Source: Brevundimonas sp.
Lineage (GTDB): Bacteria > Pseudomonadota > Alphaproteobacteria > Caulobacterales > Caulobacteraceae
NCBI RefSeq assembly: GCF_031082345.1
Contig: NZ_JAVHLH010000167.1
Span: forward strand, 1-6,489
Length of the DNA: 6,489 nt
Direction: 5' to 3'
The notes below the pieces were generated by a model, which worked only from the letters and a program-made list of their open reading frames with translations, did no database searches and was not told the origin of the DNA. This document shows, piece by piece, positions 1 to 6,077 of this stretch. The translations under genes were made by a program, and so were the position numbers. Every line of letters begins with the position of its first letter. The stretch's first letter is position 1.

Positions 1-447
1 ATCGACTCGGCGCGGGTCGCGAACGCCTTGGCCGAACGCGAGCCGCGCCTCCGCCCCGTCGCCGCGCGGCCGGACCTGCAACCTTGCGTGCGGATGGACG
101 AGGCGGTGCGCGACAGTCCCTCCTGGCCGGCGGGCGGGGCCGTCGCCGGCGCCGCCTATGGCGAGATGTTCGCGGCGCTGGCGCCCGATCAGGCGGAGGC
201 GGCGCGGCGGCGCGGGCTCGACATCGGTCTCAGCCGGGCCCTGTGCCGCGTGAACTGGCACGCCGACGTCACGGACGGCGTCCGGATCGGCCGGGCCGTC
301 TATGAGCAGGCCGCGACCACGCCCGAATTTTCGGCCGATCTGGAGGCCGCGCGGGCCGAGGTCGCCGCCGCCCGGGTCGAAGGCCTGACCAACCCCGCCT
401 GCGCGGCCGAGCGCCGGGCTCTGGGACCTATGCCGGCCGCGGGCTGA
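1..447 (+). CDS. PAP2 / class A acid phosphatase-like protein, C-terminal part, active site degenerate
   Basis: The frame is open from base 1 to the TGA at 445-447, so the 5' end lies outside the window; the TTG at 28 is internal rather than a true start. Seen: the order and spacing of class A non-specific acid phosphatases (PhoN type), whose family signature is KX6RP, PSGH, SRX5HX3D. Here an R-X6-RP block precedes a Cys (about 43-87), then WPAGG at 124-138, then after 31 residues SRALCRVNWHAD at 232-267, followed by a typical tail (G-R-A-V-Y-E, then TPEFSADLEAARAEV). The motif 2 His is Gly (136-138) and the motif 3 nucleophile His is Asn (253-255); the motif 1 Lys appears to be Arg. From family knowledge, loss of both His should abolish phosphomonoesterase activity, so I infer a pseudoenzyme or a binding protein. 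Such proteins are normally periplasmic, but the signal peptide would be off the left edge. The last 20 bases overlap the end of aguB on the other strand. Family assignment is good; function is uncertain. Confidence 0.8.
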   Translation: MDSARVANALAEREPRLRPVAARPDLQPCVRMDEAVRDSPSWPAGGAVAGAAYGEMFAALAPDQAEAARRRGLDIGLSRALCRVNWHADVTDGVRIGRAVYEQAATTPEFSADLEAARAEVAAARVEGLTNPACAAERRALGPMPAAG

Positions 448-1297
448 CCAGCGAGCCGTACAGGTCGGTGCGACGGTCGCGGAAGAAGCCCCAGGCGGCG
501 CGGTGGCGGTCGATGTAGTCGAGGTCGAAGGTGTGGACCAGCGCCCCCTCCTCCTCGCGGCCGAAGCTCTCGACCAGGTCGCCGCGATGGTCGGCGATGA
601 AGGACGAGCCGTAGAAGACCTGTCCCGCCTCGTTGACCCGTTCATGGCCGATGCGGTTGGCGCCGACCACGGGCACGACATTGGACACGGCGTGGCCCTG
701 CATGGCGCGGCGCCACGGGTCGGCGGTGTCCAGCTCCTTGTCATGCGGCTCCGAGCCGATGGCGGTCGGATACATCAGCACCTCGGCGCCCTGCAGCATC
801 ATCGCCCGGGCGGTTTCGGGGTACCACTGGTCCCAGCAGATGCCGACGCCGATGCGGCCGTGGCGGGTGTTCCAGACCTTGAAGCCGGTGTCGCCGGGCC
901 GGAAATAGTATTTTTCCTGATAGCCGGGGCCGTCAGGGATGTGGCTCTTGCGATAGACGCCCATGGCCGAGCCGTCGGCGTCCAGCATGACCATGGAGTT
1001 GAAGTAGTGCGGCCCCTCGCGCTCGAAGATCGAGACGGGGATGGCGACGCCCAGTTCGGCGGCCACGGGCTGGAGGGCCGTGACGCAGGGGTGCTCGCGC
1101 CACGGATGGGCGGTGGCGAACCACTTCTCTTCCTGGCTGACGCAGAAATACGGCCCCTGGAACAGTTCCGACGGCAGGATGACCTGCGCGCCCCTGCCCG
1201 CGGCTTCGCGGACCAACTGGATGGTCTTGTCGATATTCGCCTGCAGGTCCTCACCATACGAGGTTTGCAGGGCGGCGACGGAGATTGTGCGGGCCAT
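428..1297 (-). CDS. aguB: N-carbamoylputrescine amidase
   Basis: Cytoplasmic nitrilase-superfamily enzyme that hydrolyses N-carbamoylputrescine to putrescine, CO2 and ammonia, the last step of the agmatine route to putrescine. The 289 residues match the usual family length. The Glu-Lys-Cys triad is visible: Glu44 in LPSELFQG, Lys117 in YRKSHIPDGPGYQEKYYF, and Cys154 in GICWDQWYPE. The segments YFRPGD, MYPTAIGSEP and AVSNVVPVVGANRIG are those of AguB rather than of beta-ureidopropionase or other amidases. The ATG at 1297-1295 shares its A with the TGA of aguA (TGATG), and an AGGAG Shine-Dalgarno sits at 1310-1306 inside the aguA end, 8 bases before the ATG. Translational coupling to aguA is therefore likely. 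The TAG stop at 430-428 lies inside the end of the convergent PAP2-like gene, and I see no intrinsic terminator after it. Confidence 0.96.
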   Translation of the reverse strand: MARTISVAALQTSYGEDLQANIDKTIQLVREAAGRGAQVILPSELFQGPYFCVSQEEKWFATAHPWREHPCVTALQPVAAELGVAIPVSIFEREGPHYFNSMVMLDADGSAMGVYRKSHIPDGPGYQEKYYFRPGDTGFKVWNTRHGRIGVGICWDQWYPETARAMMLQGAEVLMYPTAIGSEPHDKELDTADPWRRAMQGHAVSNVVPVVGANRIGHERVNEAGQVFYGSSFIADHRGDLVESFGREEEGALVHTFDLDYIDRHRAAWGFFRDRRTDLYGSLVSPRPA

Positions 1298-2298
1298 CAG
1301 GCGGGCTCCTGCTGGGAGATGCAGTGGAACGACCCGCCGCCGCTGAGAATGGCGATGGAGGGAAGCGTGATGATCTCACGGTCCGGGAGCACCGTCTTCA
1401 GTCCCTGACAGGCCAGGTCGGCGGCGCGGGCGTCGCCATAGGTCGGCACGATCACCGCGCCGTTGGCGATGAGGAAATTCATGTGGCTGGCGGGCGCCGG
1501 ACGCCCGTCCCCGTCGTCGACGAAGCCGGGCGACGGCAGGCGCAGCAGCTTCAAGGATGCTCCGGTCGCGTCTGTCATCTGCGACAGCGCCCGCGCCACC
1601 GCGTCATAGACGTCGTCGTTCGGGTCATTGCGTCCCCAGGCGATCGGGCACGCCACCACCCCAGGCGCGACGAAGCGGGCCAGGTTGTCGACGTGGCCGT
1701 CGGTATGGTCGTTGAGCAGGCCGTCGCCCAGCCACAGCACCTTGCGGGCGCCGAGCGAGGCGGTCAGCGCGGTTTCCGCGGCGGCTTCGGTCCAGTCGGG
1801 GTTGCGGTTGGGGTTCAACAGGCACTGGCGGGTGGTCAGGATCGTGCCCCGCCCGTCGTGGTCCAGCGCCCCGCCCTCGAGGATGAAGTCGTGGCGATCC
1901 AGAGGCGTGCCCGAGGCCTTGCCGATCTGCGTGGCGACGGTGTCGTCATGCTCCAGTTCGTACTTTCCGCCCCAGCCGTTGAAGCGGAAGGCGGCGGCCC
2001 GGGCCGAGCCTTCGCCGAAGATCGGGCCGGTGTCGCGCAGCCAGATGTCGCCGAAGCGGCCGTCGATCACCTCGACGCCGTCGACGCCTGCGAAGCGCGT
2101 CCGGGCGTCGGCCAGGGCCTCGTCCTTTCCGACCAGCAGCTTCACCCGTTCGCGCCCGGGGCCGGCGAGGGCGCGGACCAGCGCCTCGACCTCGGCCTGC
2201 GCCGGCTCAAGATTGTCCTCCCACAGCTCGGCATGGCTGGGCCAGCCGACCCACATGGCGCGATGCGGCGACCATTCGGCGGGGACGGGGGTGTTCAT
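1297..2298 (-). CDS. aguA: Agmatine deiminase
   Basis: Converts agmatine to N-carbamoylputrescine and ammonia in the cytoplasm; the product is the substrate of AguB, encoded next in the same operon. The 333 residues are within the range of bacterial agmatine deiminases (peptidyl-arginine deiminase, Porphyromonas-type fold). Visible motifs: N-terminal PAEWSPHRAMWVGWPS, DIWLRDTGPIF with Asp89, FNGWGGKY (106-113), LEGGALDHDGRGT with Glu141, DHTDGHVDN with His202 and Asp204, and C-terminal GGGSFHCISQQ with the nucleophile Cys326. The last motif differs slightly from the common GGGNIHCITQQ but keeps the catalytic Cys. The ATG at 2298 is preceded by AGGA at 2313-2310, about 11 bases away, which is rather long spacing. 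The arginine decarboxylase that would supply agmatine is not in the window. A candidate promoter and inverted repeat lie in the 240 bases upstream. Confidence 0.96.
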   Translation of the reverse strand: MNTPVPAEWSPHRAMWVGWPSHAELWEDNLEPAQAEVEALVRALAGPGRERVKLLVGKDEALADARTRFAGVDGVEVIDGRFGDIWLRDTGPIFGEGSARAAAFRFNGWGGKYELEHDDTVATQIGKASGTPLDRHDFILEGGALDHDGRGTILTTRQCLLNPNRNPDWTEAAAETALTASLGARKVLWLGDGLLNDHTDGHVDNLARFVAPGVVACPIAWGRNDPNDDVYDAVARALSQMTDATGASLKLLRLPSPGFVDDGDGRPAPASHMNFLIANGAVIVPTYGDARAADLACQGLKTVLPDREIITLPSIAILSGGGSFHCISQQEPA

Positions 2299-2340
2299 GG
2301 GCGGGCGATTCCTGGAGGGCGGCGCACGGGTCAGCCGCGC

Positions 2341-2369
2341 CAGATAGACATCCTGCCCCCCGACTTCAA
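2341..2369 (-). promoter_or_regulatory. Candidate sigma-70-type promoter of aguAB
   Basis: Reading the minus strand, TTGAAG (2369-2364) and TATCTG (2346-2341) are separated by 17 bases, about 42 bases before the aguA ATG. The -35 element is a fair match to TTGACA; the -10 element matches only part of TATAAT. The position between the receptor terminator and aguA fits, but a hit of this quality can arise by chance. Confidence 0.35.
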
Positions 2370-2376
2370 CGCGCGG

Positions 2377-2394
2377 CGGTCAGGGGGCTGACCG
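2377..2394. promoter_or_regulatory. Perfect inverted repeat upstream of aguAB, possible operator
   Basis: CGGTCAG (2377-2383) and CTGACCG (2388-2394) form a perfect 7-base inverted repeat around GGGG. On the minus strand it ends 7 bases upstream of the candidate -35 element of aguAB. GGTCAG occurs again at 2329-2334, between the candidate promoter and aguA. There is no T-tract next to the repeat and the coding units around it have their own signals, so a regulator site is more likely than a terminator. The regulator is unknown. Confidence 0.35.
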
Positions 2395-2475
2395 ACGCCG
2401 GATGGTCTGATGGCCGGGCTGGCCGAAATCGTCGGCCGCTTATGGTCCAAATCGCGTCGAACTGGTCGCCGTGAG

Positions 2476-2514
2476 AACAAAAGAAAGGGGGCGGCCCGTC
2501 GCCGGACCGCCCCC
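2476..2514 (-). terminator. Intrinsic terminator of the TonB-dependent receptor gene
   Basis: The stem pairs 2504-2514 with 2487-2497: 11 base pairs, including one G-U wobble in the minus-strand RNA, around a 6-base loop. On the minus strand it is followed by a T-rich tract (TTTCTTTTGTT, 2486-2476). It starts about 24 bases after the receptor stop codon and should separate the receptor transcript from aguAB. Confidence 0.92.
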
Positions 2515-2538
2515 GATCTGTCTTGCCGTGCGCGGGAC

Positions 2539-5085
2539 CTAGTAGGCCATGCGCAGGGTGGCCATCCAGGTGCGCGGAGCGCCGATCTGGGCGAACGGGC
2601 GGCTGTAGCCCGGCTGGCCCGGCGTGGCCGAGGTACGGGTGCCGAGGCCGCCGTAGTATTCCTCGTCGAACACGTTGGTGACGTTGAACTGCAGATAGGT
2701 GCCTTCGTAGCCCATCGGCGCGAAATCGACGCGGGCGTCGAGGTCAACGATGGTGAAGGCGTCGTCGCGCAGGTCGTTCACGTCGGTGATCCAGCGTTCG
2801 CCGGTGTACTTGGCCTGGACGCCGGCCGAGAACATCTCGTTGAACTCGTAGCTGGCGCGAGCCGAGAACATCATGTCCGGCGTCTCGACCAGTTCCTTGC
2901 CGGCCGTGGCGGCGATGGCGCCGCCGCTGTTCAGGACGTAGTCGTCCTGCAGTTCGCTATCCAGGAAGGAGGCCGAGGCGTAGAGGCTGAGGGCCTCCAC
3001 CGGCGACCAGCCCACCGAGGCCTCGATGCCCTGCAGTTCGACCGAACCGACGTTGCGGTCGACGAAGGTCGCCAGGTCTTCGTCGAAGGTGTTGACGATC
3101 CGGTTGTCGTAGTTGGTGCGGAAGCCGGCCACCGAGGCGACCAGCGTCGACGAGGTGTAGCGGTAGCCGATGTCGAAGGTCTGGGTCTCTTCCGGCACGA
3201 CGTTCGGGTTGCCGACCGAGCCGTCCGCCAGACGACGCACGATGTAGAGGCTGTCCGTGCGCGGGGCCGACAGGCTTTCGGCGTAGCTGCCGTAAACCGA
3301 GTGGCCTTCGCCGAAGCGGTAGGTGGCGCCCAGGTTCGGCAGGATGTCGTCATACTTCACCGTGCGCGAATAGGGCGCGATGAAGACGGTGTTGCCCTGG
3401 GAGGCGAAGCGGACATCGCCGAACGGGATGGCGCCGCCGCCGGTGAAGGTCGTCAGCGGGGTCTCGGTGGTGCAGCGGACGCTGGACGACGAGTTCCGGG
3501 AATAGCAGTACTGATTCAGTTCCCGCTCGAAGAAGGGCGCGCGGATGCCGATGTTGACGGTCAGGGCGTCGTCCATGAACTGGCCGCGGTATTCCAGCGA
3601 GAACTGGTTCAGCGAGGCGATCGACTTGCGGTCGCGCGACTGCAGATTGTAGCCGTCGAGGTTGACGACGCGGTTGGCTTCGTCATTGCGGCCGCCGAAC
3701 CAGTCGACGAAGCGCGGGTTGGACGGATCGTCGAAGTTGACGAAGCCATACTGGCCGTACTGACGGTGACGGCCCCAGTCGAGCGCATAGGCGGCGCGCA
3801 GGCGGTGGTCGTCGTTCAGGTCCCAGATCAGCGAGGTGTTGAGGCCATAGCGGTGGGTGTTGGTGTTCGACGGCGTCATGACCCGGACGCGGTCCAGGGT
3901 GTCGCCGTCGCCGTTCAGGTCGACGCCGCCGGCCGCGAACGAGCCGCGCAGCAGGGCGTCGGTCTCGGACAGAACCGCCTGCTGGGTGCCGCCGTTGGCC
4001 AGGACGTACTGGAACGACGGGTCAACCGTCAGGACCAGGCCGTCCATCAGGGTGAAGCGCGAGTTGCCGCGGATGTTGCCGGTGTTCGACGGGTTGACGC
4101 GCAGGCCGTAGAAGCCCGTGCCGTTGGTGTCATTGTCGGCCACGCCGGTGCGGAAGGTCGGGGCGGTGTAGGTGGTGTCGAAGTCGATTTCCCAGCCGCG
4201 CGGGTCGGTCTCAACCGCGTCCACGCAGACGATGGTCTGGGCGACGTCGCAGAAGCCGGTGGCCGTGCGCAGGCTCGGGCCGTTGTAGTTGTTGTTGCGG
4301 TTCTCGTTGTAGTGACCCGACAGGGCGACGAAGTCGCCGTTGTCGCCGAGCGGCTGGTAGATGCGGGCGTTGTACTGCTGCTTATCCAGATCGCCGAGGC
4401 CCTTGAACTTGTCATAGTCCTGGAAGGAGGCGGCGAACCAGGCCGAGGTGCCCCAGGGACCGAACTCGCCGGTGTCCATCAGGAACATGAAGCGGCGGTA
4501 GTCGAAGTCGCCGAAGGAGGCCTGGCCCCAGCCGCCGAACTCGCGGGCCGGACGGCGGGTCATGTAGTTGATGGTGCCGCCGGTGGCCGAGGCCGTGGGG
4601 CTGTCGACGTCGGTGGTGCCGGTGTTGACCGAGGCGCGCTCGATCAGTTCCGGGTCCAGCTGCTGGTTGGTGTAGGTGGCGTAGTTGCCCGTGTCGTTCA
4701 GCGGAATGCCGTCGAAGGTCAGCGAGACGCGGTTGCCGTCGAAGCCGCGCAGACGGATGTTGCCGCCCGACGAGCCGTAGGGGTCGGCGTTGGTGAAGCT
4801 GAGGCCCGGCGTCAGGTTCAGGGTCTGCAGGATGGTCTGACCGGCGGCCTGGGTGGAGATGAACTCCTGATTGATGGTGTTCCGCGTCTTGGCGACGGTC
4901 TCGGCGACCGCCAGGCCGTCGATGTCGCGCGGCCCGCGCTGACCGGTGACGACGACGGTGTCGACTTCCGTGGCTTCAGCCGCGGTCGTGCCCGACGATT
5001 GGGCGGAAGCGGCGCCGGCGGCCAGGAAGCCGGTGAAGAGGGCGGTCGTCGCCCAGAACACGCGTTTGCGGTTCGTCATTGTCAT
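2539..5085 (-). CDS. TonB-dependent outer-membrane receptor, probably phosphate-starvation regulated
   Basis: Outer-membrane gated beta-barrel that takes up a ligand using TonB-ExbBD energy; cargo not identifiable from sequence. Complete, 848 residues. Order: basic start and hydrophobic signal peptide with likely cleavage after ASA (28); TonB box DTVVVTG (42-48); plug about 60-178, including NIRLRGFDGNRVSLTFDGIPLND (in 109-131) and ATGGTINYMTRRP; then the barrel. C-terminal family marks are NVTNVFDEEYYGG (801-813) and a final aromatic, Tyr848, in TLRMAY. Two close Cys pairs (279/287 and 527/538) probably lie in extracellular loops. DLNGDGDTLD (389-398) resembles a calcium-binding loop. The window start has GGGGA only 3 bases upstream; the second ATG (5079, giving MTNRKRVF) is 9 bases away and may be the real start. 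Upstream lies a Pho box and downstream a strong terminator, suggesting a single-gene transcript. Confidence 0.95.
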   Translation of the reverse strand: MTMTNRKRVFWATTALFTGFLAAGAASAQSSGTTAAEATEVDTVVVTGQRGPRDIDGLAVAETVAKTRNTINQEFISTQAAGQTILQTLNLTPGLSFTNADPYGSSGGNIRLRGFDGNRVSLTFDGIPLNDTGNYATYTNQQLDPELIERASVNTGTTDVDSPTASATGGTINYMTRRPAREFGGWGQASFGDFDYRRFMFLMDTGEFGPWGTSAWFAASFQDYDKFKGLGDLDKQQYNARIYQPLGDNGDFVALSGHYNENRNNNYNGPSLRTATGFCDVAQTIVCVDAVETDPRGWEIDFDTTYTAPTFRTGVADNDTNGTGFYGLRVNPSNTGNIRGNSRFTLMDGLVLTVDPSFQYVLANGGTQQAVLSETDALLRGSFAAGGVDLNGDGDTLDRVRVMTPSNTNTHRYGLNTSLIWDLNDDHRLRAAYALDWGRHRQYGQYGFVNFDDPSNPRFVDWFGGRNDEANRVVNLDGYNLQSRDRKSIASLNQFSLEYRGQFMDDALTVNIGIRAPFFERELNQYCYSRNSSSSVRCTTETPLTTFTGGGAIPFGDVRFASQGNTVFIAPYSRTVKYDDILPNLGATYRFGEGHSVYGSYAESLSAPRTDSLYIVRRLADGSVGNPNVVPEETQTFDIGYRYTSSTLVASVAGFRTNYDNRIVNTFDEDLATFVDRNVGSVELQGIEASVGWSPVEALSLYASASFLDSELQDDYVLNSGGAIAATAGKELVETPDMMFSARASYEFNEMFSAGVQAKYTGERWITDVNDLRDDAFTIVDLDARVDFAPMGYEGTYLQFNVTNVFDEEYYGGLGTRTSATPGQPGYSRPFAQIGAPRTWMATLRMAY

Positions 5086-5093
5086 CTATCCCC
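5079..5093 (-). promoter_or_regulatory. Ribosome-binding site that bears on the receptor start choice
   Basis: GGGGA (5093-5089) is the only purine-rich Shine-Dalgarno-like stretch close to the receptor start. It lies 3 bases before the first ATG (5085) and 9 bases before the second in-frame ATG (5081-5079). The usual spacing favours the second ATG, which shortens the signal peptide by two residues without affecting it. Confidence 0.5.
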
Positions 5094-5103
5094 GATGAAG
5101 AAA

Positions 5104-5117
5104 GAGCGCGTGCGCTC
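5104..5117 (-). other. Small hairpin in the receptor mRNA leader
   Basis: The minus strand reads GAGCGCACGCGCTC followed at once by TTTCTT, giving a stem of 5 to 6 base pairs with a tiny loop just ahead of the ribosome-binding site. It could be a weak attenuator or a stabilising leader hairpin. The stem is short and GC-rich genomes produce such palindromes by chance. Confidence 0.25.
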
Positions 5118-5177
5118 GGCGTCCGGCGGCAGCCGGCTGAAATCCCGCTCCCTCTACGGGCCCCGTCGGAAAGTGGG

Positions 5178-5206
5178 ACGACATTCGTGTGACAGTGAGA
5201 TGACAG
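5178..5206 (-). promoter_or_regulatory. Pho box (PhoB binding site) upstream of the TonB-dependent receptor
   Basis: On the minus strand, 5206-5189 reads CTGTCATCTCACTGTCAC: two 7-base direct repeats separated by 4 bases. This matches 16 of 18 positions of the enterobacterial Pho box CTGTCATAWAWCTGTCAY. A third, weaker unit, ATGTCGT (5184-5178), continues the 11-base period, and a fourth, CTTTCCG (5173-5167), is still weaker. A poor -10-like TAGAGG (5156-5151) lies 10 bases after that fourth unit, the spacing PhoB-activated promoters use, but this promoter assignment is tentative. The box lies roughly 104-121 bases before the receptor start and points toward it. I infer PhoB activation under phosphate limitation. 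Confidence 0.75.
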
Positions 5207-5278
5207 CCGGGGTCGGTGGCGCGGGAGACACACCGTTGTGGGCGGATCGCCTGTGGATGGCTCTGTCCTGACCCGTCG

Positions 5279-5908
5279 CTAGGCCGCCGCGGCGCCCCAA
5301 ACGGCCCGGAGGCGCTCCGTTCTTCCGCAGAACCGGCTGTAGCCGGCGTAGCGGACCGGATTGCGGCGGGCGAAGTCCTGATGCGAGGCCTCGGCCGGCC
5401 AGAATCGGACCGCATCGCGAACGGGCGTGACGAACCGGGCCGCTCCAATTCGGCCTGCCGCCGCGCGGCGCGAGGCCTCCGCCGCCGGCCTCTGGGCCGG
5501 GCTGGCGAAGACCGCGGTCGCATAGGACGGCCCCTGGTCGCAGAACTGTCCGTCCGGATCGGTAGGGTCGATGGTCAGCCAGAAGCGGTCCACCAACTGG
5601 CGATAGCTCACACGGGCCGGGTCGTAGGTCACCTGGACCGCTTCCAGATGGCCGGTCGAGCCCCGGACGACCTGTTCGTAGGTCGGACGGGCCGTGGCGC
5701 CGCCGGCGAAGCCCGACACCGCCGCCACCACCCCGGGAATCCGTTCGAAATTGGCTTCCACGGACCAGAAGCAGCCGCCGGCGAAGACGGCCGTCTCGCG
5801 CCGGCCGCTGTCGCCGTCCTGCGGTGCGTCGGGCGCGCTCTCCGCCGGCCCTGGAGAACAGGCGACGAGGCTGAGGAATATGAGGCTGATGAGTGGGCGG
5901 CTGGACAT
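5279..5908 (-). CDS. msrA: Peptide methionine sulfoxide reductase MsrA, predicted lipoprotein
   Basis: Reduces the S-epimer of methionine sulfoxide in damaged proteins. The 209-residue product starts at the ATG at 5908, chosen because GGAG (5919-5916) lies 7 bases upstream and because translation from there gives a clean lipoprotein signal: SLIFLSLVAC with lipobox LVAC and acylated Cys17. Ser at +2 argues against inner-membrane retention, so an outer-membrane, periplasm-facing location is predicted. Catalytic core: GGCFWSVE with Cys46, and residues at the same spacing as E. coli MsrA (Cys51, Tyr82, Glu94, Asp129, Tyr134): Tyr77, Glu89, Asp124, Tyr129. The segment GQFCDQG (Cys123) and a late Cys194 in RFCGR, a likely resolving Cys, are also seen. 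FWPAEASHQDF replaces the usual AED(Y)HQ. The ompA-like terminator lies upstream, so it probably has its own promoter, which I could not identify. The frame stays open upstream to about 6073, but that extension crosses the terminator and is not coding. Confidence 0.93.
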   Translation of the reverse strand: MSSRPLISLIFLSLVACSPGPAESAPDAPQDGDSGRRETAVFAGGCFWSVEANFERIPGVVAAVSGFAGGATARPTYEQVVRGSTGHLEAVQVTYDPARVSYRQLVDRFWLTIDPTDPDGQFCDQGPSYATAVFASPAQRPAAEASRRAAAGRIGAARFVTPVRDAVRFWPAEASHQDFARRNPVRYAGYSRFCGRTERLRAVWGAAAA

Positions 5909-5980
5909 CAGGAAACTCCGGGCGAGGACCGTGACACTGCATACGGACGCCGGCCCGGAATGGTTCACCACCCAGGCGGA

Positions 5981-6018
5981 CAAAGCAAAACCGCCGGCCC
6001 CGTGAGGGACCGGCGGTT
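5981..6018 (-). terminator. Intrinsic terminator of the OmpA-like gene
   Basis: Positions 6018-6006 pair with 6001-5989 in a 13-base-pair stem, with one G-U wobble in the minus-strand RNA and a 4-base loop. On the minus strand the stem runs into TTTTGCTTTG (its last two Ts belong to the stem). It begins 60 bases after the TAA of the OmpA-like gene and lies 73 bases before the msrA start, separating the two genes. Confidence 0.92.
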
Positions 6019-6077
6019 CAGTTTGTCGCCGTGCCCGTTCCGGCCTTGGGGCCGGAGCGGTCGTCGACGTCAACTCT

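Noticed and set aside
503..2391. Two overlapping open frames on the + strand opposite aguB and aguA (503-1408 and 1285-2391)
   Set aside because: Both are antisense shadows of clearly identified enzymes, are rich in Gly, Ala, Val, Asp and Arg, and show no motif of their own.
5131..5138. AGCCGGCT palindrome in the receptor leader as an operator
   Set aside because: Eight bases of GC-rich palindrome is expected by chance and there is no partner site.
2410..5271. A very long open frame on the + strand opposite the TonB-dependent receptor
   Set aside because: It is a mirror of the receptor's biased codon use in GC-rich DNA: the translation is low-complexity Val/Ala/Gly/Arg with no recognisable domain, and it runs through the receptor's terminator and Pho box.
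5086..5278. Fur (iron) box or cobalamin riboswitch upstream of the receptor
   Set aside because: I looked for an AT-rich Fur-type palindrome and for conserved cobalamin riboswitch elements and saw neither; only the Pho box stands out.
5154..5942. An alternative minus-strand frame overlapping msrA, and the + strand frame 5216-6088
   Set aside because: The msrA frame carries all catalytic motifs; these frames read as Arg/Gly/Pro-rich shadows and cross the Pho box or the OmpA terminator.
5909..6073. N-terminal extension of msrA to an upstream start
   Set aside because: It would be translated through the intrinsic terminator of the OmpA-like gene and would bury the lipoprotein signal; the ATG at 5908 has a good Shine-Dalgarno.
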